A DNA stretch of 5,910 nt from an uncultured bacterium (GTDB lineage Bacteria > Planctomycetota > Planctomycetia > Pirellulales > UBA1268). Location: contig CALGAS010000246.1 in assembly GCA_937959175.1 (NCBI GenBank), forward strand, positions 1 to 5,910, read 5' to 3'. Position numbers and translations under genes: made by a program. Below are positions 1 through 4,908 of the stretch, one piece after another. Below the pieces are notes generated by a model, which saw only the letters and a program-made list of their open reading frames with translations, ran no database searches and had not been told where the DNA came from. The first letter of the stretch is position 1. Every line of letters starts with the position of its first letter.

Positions 1-753
1 CGCCACCGGGCCGGCCGTCTCGAGGATGGTTTCCCGGTGTTCCTGGCGGGCCTGGCCCCGACAGTGCCAGCAGTCGGACTGGAGGCTGCCGTCGGGGCCA
101 TGGCTGATCCGGTTGTAGCCGAAGAAGATGCCTCGGTGGTGGGTGTAGAGGCCGCCGTCCCCCTTGGTCAGCCGGATGCCGGTCACCGGATCGAAGACGT
201 GATGAAACGGCTTGTAGGTCGCCTCGCGGGTTGCCTCGTCGGCCGGGTCATAGGCGGGTTTCTCGTACCGCACCAGCGGCTTGCCCGCGAGCATCAGCGA
301 CGCGGCCGTCGGTTCGTCGGTCCAGACGAGCCGCGGCGGAGGGGCGTTGTCGGCAGGAGCCGGCGTGAACTGGGCGGTCACCTCCAGCGATTCCCCGGCC
401 GGGAGGCTCGGGAGCACGAAGATCACGTCGCGGTCGACAGTTCCGGCCGGCGGGTCTGGCCGTGGCTCGGTCCCAAGGGCCGGCTCAGCCAGCTGGCCGT
501 CCACCTGGGAGCCGTCGGCCAGCAGGATCCGGACCGGGGCTGCGGCCAGCTTGGCGGGCACCGCGAGCGGGCAGCGGAGCGGCAGGTTCGAGCGGTCGAC
601 ATCGCCGGCGGCGACGGTGATCTGCCAGGCGGCCACCGGCTCGTCCGCCACCCCGGTCGCCGGGCCACCAGCCGCCAGGGCAGCCAGCAGCAGAAACCAG
701 CAAACCGTCAGCGACGGGCACCCGGGAAAGCTCCAAACCTGCCCGTTTCTCAT
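1..753 (-). CDS. DUF6807 (PmoA-like) secreted protein, N-terminal part, runs off left edge
   Basis: The frame is open from the ATG at 751-753 to base 1, giving 251 residues with no stop, so the C-terminus lies outside the window. Residues 1-36 look like a Sec signal peptide: a short N-region, a hydrophobic core (CWFLLLAALAAGG, residues 18-30) and a likely cleavage after GVA36, before DEP. Export to the periplasm or cell surface is inferred. After a variable beta-rich stretch, the part from about residue 165 carries the hallmark of DUF6807 (PF14100, formerly named methane oxygenase PmoA): YKPFHHVFDPVTGIRLTKG, then GLYTHHRGIFFGYN and a DCWHCRG segment rich in His. The old name does not imply methane oxidation; the biochemical role is unknown, and in planctomycetes these proteins often accompany carbohydrate-related genes (family knowledge). 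A strong Shine-Dalgarno sequence supports the start. The gene lies 73 bases downstream of pfk on the same strand, perhaps with its own promoter. Confidence 0.85.
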   Translation of the reverse strand, partial: MRNGQVWSFPGCPSLTVCWFLLLAALAAGGPATGVADEPVAAWQITVAAGDVDRSNLPLRCPLAVPAKLAAAPVRILLADGSQVDGQLAEPALGTEPRPDPPAGTVDRDVIFVLPSLPAGESLEVTAQFTPAPADNAPPPRLVWTDEPTAASLMLAGKPLVRYEKPAYDPADEATREATYKPFHHVFDPVTGIRLTKGDGGLYTHHRGIFFGYNRISHGPDGSLQSDCWHCRGQARQEHRETILETAGPVA

Positions 754-760
754 CAAGGGT

Positions 761-770
761 TCCTCCCTCC
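761..770 (-). promoter_or_regulatory. Shine-Dalgarno site of the DUF6807 gene
   Basis: On the minus strand this reads GGAGGGAGGA and ends 7 bases before the ATG at 753. It is one of only two strong ribosome binding sites in the window and fixes the start of the DUF6807 gene. Confidence 0.7.
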
Positions 771-781
771 GCCCGCCCCGA

Positions 782-810
782 TCTCTATGCCGCGGCAGGG
801 CGTCTAGCAA
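782..810 (-). promoter_or_regulatory. Possible promoter for the DUF6807 gene with internal palindrome
   Basis: Minus strand: TTGCTA (805-810, 4 of 6 to the sigma70 -35) and TAGAGA (782-787, 3 of 6 to the -10), separated by exactly 17 bases. The expected transcript would start about 20 bases before the gene and include its Shine-Dalgarno site. The spacer contains the perfect 10-base palindrome TGCCGCGGCA (788-797), which could be an operator. The matches are weak and the palindrome is GC-only, so this is tentative. Confidence 0.22.
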
Positions 811-826
811 ACCATCCCAGCGGCCG

Positions 827-2026
827 TCAGGCAATGCCCCCGGCCCCTTCCGCGGGCTGGGGGGGTGAGCCTCGCGGGGTTCGGGCAAACGGATCGCCGC
901 GATCGGCCGCATCGCCGAATCCGATCCCCAGCGCCCGAGCCGCCTGCACGGCCGACCCTGAGGGATTGACCGTTGAGAGGTGGCGGATCGCCTCGCTGAT
1001 CGGGGCTGCTGCGATGTCGGGCGGCCGGTAGCAGACGGTCTGGCCGAAGCTGCCCTCATGCACCAGCCGCACCGCATGGGCGCCAAACTCGGTGGCCAGC
1101 ATCCGGTCGAAGGCGGTCGGCGTGCCGCCCCGCTGCAAATGGCCAAGCACGACGGTGCGGACATCGCGGCCGATGCGGGCGGCAATCTCCGTTGCCACGA
1201 TCTCACCGATCCCGCCGAGCCGCACCTGGCCCCGTTCCTGGCCCTCTCCTTGGCCGTCGCTGTTGCGGTGGTTGTGGTTGTGCACGAGTCCGGCGCCCGG
1301 CAGCGTGGCCCCCTCGGCCGCGACGACGAGCGTGAATCGCTTCCCTTCCGACTCCCGTTCGAGAATCTTCCGGCAGACATGCTCGAAGGTCCAGGGAATC
1401 TCCGGCAGCAGAATGACATCGCCGCCCCCGGCGATCCCGGCGTGCAGCGCGATCCAGCCGGCGTGGCGGCCCATGACCTCGAGCACCATCACTCGCTCAT
1501 GGCTCGCGGCGGTGGTATGGAGCCGGTCGAGGGCGTCGGTGGCGGCCGCGACGGCCGAGTCGAAGCCGAACGTGAAGGCGGTCGCGCCGAGGTCGTTGTC
1601 GATCGTCTTGGGCACGCCGACCACGGGTATGCCGTGCTCGTGGAGCTGCTGGGCGATCGCCAGCGAACCGTCGCCCCCGACGCAGATCAGGCCCGCGACC
1701 CCGAGCTGGCGAACGGTCGTGGCGGCCTGGTCGAGGAGGGCCGGGTCGATCTGCACCCGCTCCCCCTCGCCGACCAGCGCGGTGAACCGGCCCTTGTTGC
1801 TCGAGCCGAGAATCGTGCCTCCCTTGAGGAGGATGTCGGCGGTCACCCGCGAGTCGAGCGGCATGTAGCGGACCGGATCGACGAGCCCCTCGTAGCCCCG
1901 CAGGAACCCGATCACGTCGTAGCCGAGCCGCTCGGCGGTCTTGGTAGCGGCCCGGATGACGGCGTTGAGCCCGGGGCAGTCGCCGCCGCCGGTGAGGATG
2001 CCGATCGTTGGTCTGCGGGACGACAT
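827..2026 (-). CDS. pfkA: 6-phosphofructokinase, probably ATP-dependent
   Basis: A protein of 399 residues that should phosphorylate fructose 6-phosphate to fructose 1,6-bisphosphate in the cytoplasmic upper glycolytic pathway. Visible motifs: N-terminal nucleotide loop GGGDCPGLNAVIRA (13-26); GGDGS (117-121); PKTIDND (139-145) with catalytic Asp143; MGRHAGW (185-191); and GHLQRGG (295-301), a substrate-binding element. Gly120 is at the position (Gly104 in E. coli) where PPi-dependent enzymes carry Asp, so ATP use is favoured; Lys140 (Gly124 in E. coli) is typical of the mixed-substrate and plant-type branches. Phosphoryl donor is thus an inference. A low-complexity His/Asn/Gly/Gln insert occupies about 248-268, and the last 25 residues are Pro/Gly-rich. 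The frame stays open far upstream, but that part is antisense to the toxin-antitoxin-like genes; the ATG at 2026 immediately precedes the conserved core. No clear Shine-Dalgarno is present. The gene originally followed the glycosyltransferase directly; the cassette now separates them. Confidence 0.93.
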   Translation of the reverse strand: MSSRRPTIGILTGGGDCPGLNAVIRAATKTAERLGYDVIGFLRGYEGLVDPVRYMPLDSRVTADILLKGGTILGSSNKGRFTALVGEGERVQIDPALLDQAATTVRQLGVAGLICVGGDGSLAIAQQLHEHGIPVVGVPKTIDNDLGATAFTFGFDSAVAAATDALDRLHTTAASHERVMVLEVMGRHAGWIALHAGIAGGGDVILLPEIPWTFEHVCRKILERESEGKRFTLVVAAEGATLPGAGLVHNHNHRNSDGQGEGQERGQVRLGGIGEIVATEIAARIGRDVRTVVLGHLQRGGTPTAFDRMLATEFGAHAVRLVHEGSFGQTVCYRPPDIAAAPISEAIRHLSTVNPSGSAVQAARALGIGFGDAADRGDPFARTPRGSPPQPAEGAGGIA

Positions 2027-2055
2027 GGCGAGGATTCTACACGCCGGCCCAGGTC
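1971..2055. repeat. Left direct repeat flanking the toxin-antitoxin-like cassette
   Basis: This segment matches 2665-2750 in direct orientation. From 1980 to 2055 only one substitution (T2036 versus C2731) and one indel (an extra C in the right copy near 2723-2724) separate the copies; homology fades through 1971-1979 with two further substitutions. On the minus strand it holds the first 18 or so codons of pfk, the short spacer, and a TAG plus the preceding bases identical to the end of the glycosyltransferase gene (2037-2055). This copy therefore carries an orphan glycosyltransferase tail upstream of the functional pfk. Confidence 0.95.
2034..2039 (-). promoter_or_regulatory. Possible -10 element for pfk (leaderless start)
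   Basis: Minus strand TAGAAT matches the sigma70 -10 consensus at 5 of 6 positions and lies 7 bases before the A of the pfk ATG, which would give a leaderless transcript. The matching place in the right repeat copy reads TAGGAT, so the substitution improves the match. No good -35 is seen (ATCAAA at 17 bases). Its TAG is also the orphan glycosyltransferase stop, so the resemblance may be chance. Confidence 0.2.
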
Positions 2056-2057
2056 GT

Positions 2058-2086
2058 TTGATGATCCGGAACTGGCACGGTAGACT
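2058..2086 (+). promoter_or_regulatory. Putative sigma70-type promoter of the cassette
   Basis: TTGATG (2058-2063) and TAGACT (2081-2086) each match the -35 and -10 consensus at 4 of 6 positions with an optimal 17-base spacer. The predicted start near 2093 gives a short leader of about 28 bases containing the strong Shine-Dalgarno at 2109-2114. The site begins 3 bases inside the left edge of the unique cassette DNA, so the cassette would bring its own promoter. Prediction from sequence only. Confidence 0.42.
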
Positions 2087-2108
2087 AGTGTCCAGCAGTG
2101 TCGAGCAG

Positions 2109-2114
2109 AGGAGG
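2109..2114 (+). promoter_or_regulatory. Strong Shine-Dalgarno of the antitoxin-like gene
   Basis: A perfect AGGAGG lies 6 bases before the ATG at 2121. It decides this start over an upstream in-frame ATG at 2061, which has no such site and would overlap the predicted promoter. Confidence 0.75.
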
Positions 2115-2120
2115 AAGCCG

Positions 2121-2354
2121 ATGCATCGCGTGATTGTCGATGAAGCGACGAGCCAGCGGCTTGGGCAGGTCGGATCGATCACGGAAATTTGTGATGCCGA
2201 CGGGAACGTGATCGGGACCTTTCGTCCTCGCCGGGTGCCACGTGATCTCCTCGATTCCGATGAAGGACCGCCGGAGGAGTTGATCCGCCAGGGCAGGCTG
2301 CGCACCGGCCGCCCGCTTGCCGACGTGATTGCGGATCTGGAACGTCGCCCGTGA
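2121..2354 (+). CDS. Small antitoxin-like protein, first gene of a toxin-antitoxin-like pair
   Basis: A protein of 77 residues. The N-terminal part (2-36) reads as short beta strands around a turn (ICDADGNVIGTFRP, residues 23-36). The middle is acidic (DLLDSDEGPPEEL, 42-54) and the tail is a charged helix (RTGRPLADVIADLERR, 61-76) of the kind that wraps a partner toxin. It resembles small hypothetical proteins found beside RelE/ParE-type genes in planctomycetes; this is from memory, not a search. No DNA-binding fold such as ribbon-helix-helix or HTH is obvious, so autoregulation is not shown. The role as antitoxin rests mainly on the next gene, which overlaps it by 4 bases and looks like a RelE/ParE toxin. 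It is transcribed against the flanking glycosyltransferase and pfk genes, and its GC is lower than theirs (60% over 2161-2280, counted). The start is fixed by the AGGAGG at 2109-2114. It could instead be an unrelated small protein. Confidence 0.7.
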   Translation: MHRVIVDEATSQRLGQVGSITEICDADGNVIGTFRPRRVPRDLLDSDEGPPEELIRQGRLRTGRPLADVIADLERRP

Positions 2355-2611
2355 ACTACACGGTGCTCTGTAGCGCCGCTGCCGAGGAGCAGCTCGCGGC
2401 GGCTTTTCTGGCCAGCGGTGATCGACGGGCTGTCACCGCGGCAACCCGGGCGATCGACGAGATTCTCCGTGCGGCTCCCCTGGCGTTTGGCGAGTCGCGG
2501 GACGGCGAGCTTCGCGTCGGGTTCGAGCCGCCACTGGCCGTGTGGTTTACGGTCACTGAATCGGATCGCACGGTCGTGATCGTGCGGTTTCGGCTGCGCG
2601 AAACCGAGTAG
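2351..2611 (+). CDS. RelE/ParE-family-like toxin, second gene of the pair
   Basis: A protein of 86 residues, the usual size of the RelE/ParE superfamily. It starts with GTG at 2351, overlapping the upstream stop by 4 bases (GTGA), which suggests translational coupling; no independent strong Shine-Dalgarno is visible. The layout fits the RelE/ParE fold: a first strand (NYTVLCS, 2-8), two helices (AAAEEQLAAAFLAS and RRAVTAATRAIDEIL), a loop with LAFGESRDGELRVGFEPPLAVWFTV (written here as parts LAFGESRDGELRV, 44-56, and GFEPPLAVWFTV, 57-68), and a last strand TVVIVRFRL (74-82). The ES-R-x-R and PPLxVxF/Y pattern is one I associate with planctomycete members annotated as RelE/ParE toxins. Whether it acts on mRNA at the ribosome, on gyrase, or is inactive cannot be read here: the catalytic residues of RelE enzymes are poorly conserved. 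The acidic end (RETE) is compatible with a complete protein. Confidence 0.68.
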   Translation: MNYTVLCSAAAEEQLAAAFLASGDRRAVTAATRAIDEILRAAPLAFGESRDGELRVGFEPPLAVWFTVTESDRTVVIVRFRLRETE

Positions 2612-2664
2612 TCTGCCCCGACGGGCGTGGCCGGACACCCGCGGTATGACCCCGCCGCAGTCAT
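2612..2664. other. Short non-coding right end of the cassette
   Basis: These 53 bases join the toxin stop to the right repeat. No convincing terminator, inverted end or recombinase site is visible; only short GC-rich stems with bulges can be drawn. The cassette thus lacks the terminal inverted repeats of an insertion sequence. Confidence 0.4.
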
Positions 2665-2720
2665 CCGAGGCACTCGCCGCCGCCGGTGAGGATGCCGATC
2701 GTTGGTCTGCGGGACGACAT
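2661..2720 (-). pseudogene. Truncated duplicate of the pfk start (19 codons)
   Basis: From the ATG at 2718-2720 the minus strand encodes MSSRRPTIGILTGGGECLG and then TGA at 2661-2663. The first 15 residues are identical to those of the intact phosphofructokinase, and the next four keep the pattern (ECLG against DCPG) before homology ends. It sits 11 bases after the glycosyltransferase stop, where the original pfk start must have been, so it is the leftover of the ancestral junction. It cannot encode an enzyme, but it may still be translated as a short peptide after the glycosyltransferase. Confidence 0.9.
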
Positions 2721-2750
2721 GGCCGAGGATCCTACACGCCGGCCCAGGTC
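2665..2750. repeat. Right direct repeat flanking the toxin-antitoxin-like cassette
   Basis: The partner of 1971-2055, in the same orientation. It spans the end of the glycosyltransferase gene (stop TAG at 2732-2734), the 11-base spacer and the pfk start remnant. It is continuous with the intact glycosyltransferase, so this side preserves the original upstream flank, while the left copy preserves the original downstream flank. The 609 bases between the two copies are the cassette. Confidence 0.95.
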
Positions 2751-3505
2751 TTTCCGGCCAGCCGGAGGAGGTCGGCCGAGCCCCGGAGGATTTCCCGGGT
2801 GCCGGCCTTGCTGGTGCCGGCGGTGCGATCGCGGAACGTCACGGGCACCTCCACGATCCGCCCGCCCGCCCGCGCGACGAGCCAGAGCAGCTCCTCGTGG
2901 AAGGCGTAGCCCGAGGTCGTCGCCGGGCCGAGCCGATCGAGCAAGGCCAGGCGGATTGCCCGGTAGCCGCTGGAGGGATCGCGGACGGGCACGCCGAGGA
3001 TGCGGCGGGTGAAGAGCCCGACCAGGCGGCTGGTGAGGTGGCGGGCCAGCGGCCAGCCGACCGCCCGGCCTCCGGGCACCCGCCGGGAGCCGACCACCAC
3101 GTCAGCCGGCCGGCCGGCAACCGGATCGAGGGCCGCCAGCAGCCGGGGGATGTCGGCCGGATCGTGGCTGGCATCGGCGTCGATGTTGACCGCCACGTCA
3201 AAGCCCTTTTCCCGGGCCAGCCGCAGCCCCTCCATGATCGCGGAACCCAGGCCGCGGCGGCCCCGGCGAACGAGCACATGGAGGCGGGGCTCGGCCGCGG
3301 CGGCCTCGAGCGCCGCAGTGCCGGTGCCGTCGGGCGAGTCGTCGTCGACGATCAGCAGGTGGAACTGCGGATCGACCGCGAGAATCCCGCTGGTCAGGCG
3401 GGCGAGGTTGTCCCGCTCGTTGAGCGTGGCGGCGATCACGAGCACGCGACCGGGCGGCCAGTCGGCGGCGGAGTGGAGGTCGGACAGATCGGGATGCGTC
3501 GGCAT
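2732..3505 (-). CDS. GT2 glycosyltransferase, polyprenyl/dolichol-phosphate mannose synthase-like
   Basis: A protein of 257 residues that should transfer a sugar (mannose or glucose) from a nucleotide sugar to a polyprenyl phosphate at the cytoplasmic membrane face, supplying a lipid-linked donor for glycosylation. Motifs of the DPM1-like GT2 family, in order: IAATLNERDNL (24-34); the nucleotide-binding DDDSPDGT (54-61); the metal-binding DADASHDP (109-116); GSRRVPGG (139-146) followed by W and the TSRLVGLFTRRILG segment; RDPSSGYR (175-182); GYAFHEELL (199-207); and VPVTFRDRTAGTSK (220-233). Only the catalytic domain is present: no C-terminal GtrA or membrane segment, as in soluble DPM1-type enzymes. 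The frame extends upstream to 3673 inside trxB, but family similarity starts after the ATG at 3505, which follows the trxB stop by 52 bases. No clear Shine-Dalgarno. Exact donor sugar and acceptor are not determined. The gene probably shares a transcript with trxB and formerly with pfk. Confidence 0.88.
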   Translation of the reverse strand: MPTHPDLSDLHSAADWPPGRVLVIAATLNERDNLARLTSGILAVDPQFHLLIVDDDSPDGTGTAALEAAAAEPRLHVLVRRGRRGLGSAIMEGLRLAREKGFDVAVNIDADASHDPADIPRLLAALDPVAGRPADVVVGSRRVPGGRAVGWPLARHLTSRLVGLFTRRILGVPVRDPSSGYRAIRLALLDRLGPATTSGYAFHEELLWLVARAGGRIVEVPVTFRDRTAGTSKAGTREILRGSADLLRLAGKTWAGV

Positions 3506-3557
3506 GCGGCAGAGAGCGGCTGGCGAGGGGACGCAGGCAGCTGAACGGGACCGCCGC

Positions 3558-4619
3558 TCAGTCTTCGCCCTGGGCCGCCAGCCACCGCTCGGCGTCGAGG
3601 GCCGCCATGCAGCCGGTGCCAGCCGCGGAGATCGCCTGCCGGTAATAGTCGTCGGCCACGTCACCGGCGGCAAACACGCCCTCGACGTTCGTCGCGGTCC
3701 GGAAGTGCTCCGTCCAGACGATGTACTGCTTGTCGGTCAGGGTCAGCTGGCCGTCGAGGAAGGCCGTGTTGGGCGTGTGGCCGATCGCCAGAAAGACCCC
3801 CGCCGCCTCGAGCGTCTGCTCGGGGCCGCCCGTTGTGCTCTCCAGCCGCACGCCGGTCACGCCGGCGGTGTCGTCGCCGAGCACTTCGGCGAGCGTCGTG
3901 TCGAAGTGGATTTCGATCTTGGGATTGTCGAAGGCCCGCTGGGCCATGATCTTCGAGGCCCGCAGCTCGTCGCGACGGTGGATGAGGTGGACCGTGCTGG
4001 CGAACTTCGTCAGGTAGGTGGCCTCCTCGACCGCCGAGTCGCCGCCGCCGACCACGACCAACGGCTTGCCGCGAAACCGCGGCAGGGCCCCGTCGCAGAC
4101 GGCACAGGCGCTGACGCCCCGGTTCTTGAAGGCCTCCTCGCTCGGCAGGCCCAGCCAGTTGGCGCTCGCCCCGGTCGCCACGATCACCGCCTTGGCCTTC
4201 ACTTCGCCTCCGCCGGCGGGCATGAGCGTGAAGGGCCGCTTTGAAAAGTCGACCTTGACGATGTCGTCGGTGATGATCCGGGTGCCGAAGTTCACCGCCT
4301 GCTGCCGCATCAGCTCCATCAGCTCGGGCCCGGTGACGCCGTGCCCCTCGTGCGGGGCCATCATCATCCGCCGCTCCTTGGGAAGGGCCGAGTCGAGAAA
4401 CGCCCCCAGGTCGCCGGCCGGGAAGCCGGCGTAGTTCTCGACCTCGCTGGTCAGCGCCAGCTGGCCGAGCGGCAGCGTGCCGGCCATCCGGTTCTTCTCC
4501 GTGATCGCCCCCTCGAAGACGAGCGGCTCGAGCTGGGCCCGGGCCGCGTAGGTGGCCGCCGACCAGCCGGCCGGGCCGCTTCCGATGATGACGACGTTTT
4601 CGAGGGGCTTGGCGGTCAT
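3558..4619 (-). CDS. trxB: Thioredoxin reductase (NADPH)
   Basis: A protein of 353 residues: a cytoplasmic FAD enzyme that passes electrons from NADPH to thioredoxin for disulfide reduction and oxidative-stress repair. Visible: FAD loop GSGPAG (13-18); the mid-protein ATG (148-150); redox disulfide CAVC (172-175) followed by DGALPRFRGK; NADPH loop GGGDSA (191-196); HRRDELRASK (214-223), whose Arg pair contacts the 2'-phosphate and favours NADPH; and the second FAD motif GVFAAGDV (314-321). It is longer than the usual 310-335 residues because of an insert of about 22-25 residues between ENYAGFPAG and VTGPELMELMR (about 70-94, rich in Met and charged residues). I recall the same insert in planctomycete homologues, so it is likely a lineage trait. 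The ATG at 4619 is preferred because the FAD strand begins at residue 8; upstream in-frame codons overlap the divergent DUF2256 gene. Upstream GGAG is 12 bases from the ATG, so the ribosome binding site is weak. Confidence 0.95.
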   Translation of the reverse strand: MTAKPLENVVIIGSGPAGWSAATYAARAQLEPLVFEGAITEKNRMAGTLPLGQLALTSEVENYAGFPAGDLGAFLDSALPKERRMMMAPHEGHGVTGPELMELMRQQAVNFGTRIITDDIVKVDFSKRPFTLMPAGGGEVKAKAVIVATGASANWLGLPSEEAFKNRGVSACAVCDGALPRFRGKPLVVVGGGDSAVEEATYLTKFASTVHLIHRRDELRASKIMAQRAFDNPKIEIHFDTTLAEVLGDDTAGVTGVRLESTTGGPEQTLEAAGVFLAIGHTPNTAFLDGQLTLTDKQYIVWTEHFRTATNVEGVFAAGDVADDYYRQAISAAGTGCMAALDAERWLAAQGED

Positions 4620-4682
4620 GCTGGCGATGGTCTCCGAAGGACGGCGGCCGGCGACGGGTCGACCCGCCGCTGCGAGTTCGGC

Positions 4683-4688
4683 ATGATA
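4683..4688 (-). promoter_or_regulatory. Possible -10 element of trxB
   Basis: Minus strand TATCAT matches TATAAT at 5 of 6 positions and lies in the 76-base divergent gap between trxB and the DUF2256 gene, about 64 bases before the trxB ATG. The best -35 candidate is TTGTCG (4708-4713), but its spacing of 19 bases is long. Weak candidate. Confidence 0.28.
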
Positions 4689-4695
4689 AACGGTG

Positions 4696-4878
4696 ATGGG
4701 CCGTTCCCGACAACCCGCCGCGTCGCCAGGGTCCCGCCGCGGCGGCCGGCCCAAGCCGACGAAGGCCTGCGCCGCCTGCGGGCGGCCGTTCGAGTGGCGG
4801 CGGAAGTGGGCCCGCTGCTGGGAGCAGGTCAGGTACTGCAGCGACCGCTGCCGACGGCTCGGAGCAGCTCGCGACTGA
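4696..4878 (+). CDS. DUF2256 family small zinc-finger-like protein
   Basis: A protein of 60 residues, basic, of unknown function. Residues 20-54 match the DUF2256 signature: KPTKACAACGRPFEWRRKW (20-38), a CxxC pair (Cys25, Cys28), a conserved Trp-rich centre (W34, W38, W42), then VRYCSDRCRR (45-54) with Cys48 and Cys52. Four cysteines in a CxxC...CxxxC order suggest a single zinc site; Cys41 is extra. The N-terminal 19 residues are Arg/Gly/Pro-rich and not part of the family core, so the start is uncertain: ATG at 4696 is chosen, but GTG at 4693 is directly next to it in frame, and no Shine-Dalgarno is clear. The gene diverges from trxB across 76 bases and converges on the S9 peptidase gene with 30 bases between the stops. 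Family members are small conserved proteins without a proven role; nucleic-acid binding is only a guess from charge and fold. Confidence 0.85.
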   Translation: MGRSRQPAASPGSRRGGRPKPTKACAACGRPFEWRRKWARCWEQVRYCSDRCRRLGAARD

Positions 4879-4883
4879 TCTCA

Positions 4884-4900
4884 GGCGGCCAGCGGCCGCC
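4884..4900. terminator. Perfect GC-rich inverted repeat between convergent genes
   Basis: GGCGGCC, loop AGC, GGCCGCC: a perfect 7-base stem with a 3-base loop, located in the 30-base gap between the DUF2256 stop and the S9 peptidase stop. The position suggests a shared bidirectional terminator. No T tract follows on either strand, so it would be a non-canonical intrinsic terminator or an mRNA 3'-end stabiliser. Confidence 0.5.
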
Positions 4901-4908
4901 CAAGCCGC

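Noticed and set aside
37..868. Plus-strand frames at the left end
   Set aside because: The minus strand carries a convincing DUF6807 protein with signal peptide and ribosome binding site; the plus frames are its shadows.
980..2083. Plus-strand open frames across the pfk region (including 1092-1868)
   Set aside because: They are mirror frames of the phosphofructokinase gene; their composition is repetitive and no domain is visible.
2027..2638. Upstream extension of the pfk frame to 603 codons, suggesting a fusion protein
   Set aside because: The extra 204 codons are antisense to the two cassette genes, have no family similarity, and the conserved PFK core begins right after the ATG at 2026. 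Long open frames are expected at this GC.
2612..2660. Possible terminator hairpin after the toxin-like gene
   Set aside because: Only short stems with bulges can be drawn, with no T tract.
2356..2673. Minus-strand 105-codon frame opposite the toxin-like gene
   Set aside because: It is antisense to a gene with better context (overlap with its partner, family pattern) and has no recognisable content.
1971..2750. Insertion sequence or MITE
   Set aside because: No transposase and no terminal inverted repeats are seen, and the duplicated flank of about 85 bases is too long for an ordinary target-site duplication.
3506..3673. N-terminal extension of the glycosyltransferase into trxB
   Set aside because: The extra residues are Arg/Pro/Ser-rich and out of frame with trxB coding sequence; the ATG at 3505 gives the normal family length.
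3000..4244. 414-codon plus-strand frame opposite the glycosyltransferase and trxB
   Set aside because: It spans two well-supported genes on the other strand, is Arg/Ala/Gly-rich without motifs, and has no plausible start signal.
4620..4754. N-terminal extension of TrxB by 45 residues
   Set aside because: It would overlap the divergent DUF2256 gene, and TrxB proteins start just before the GxGxxG loop, which fits the ATG at 4619.
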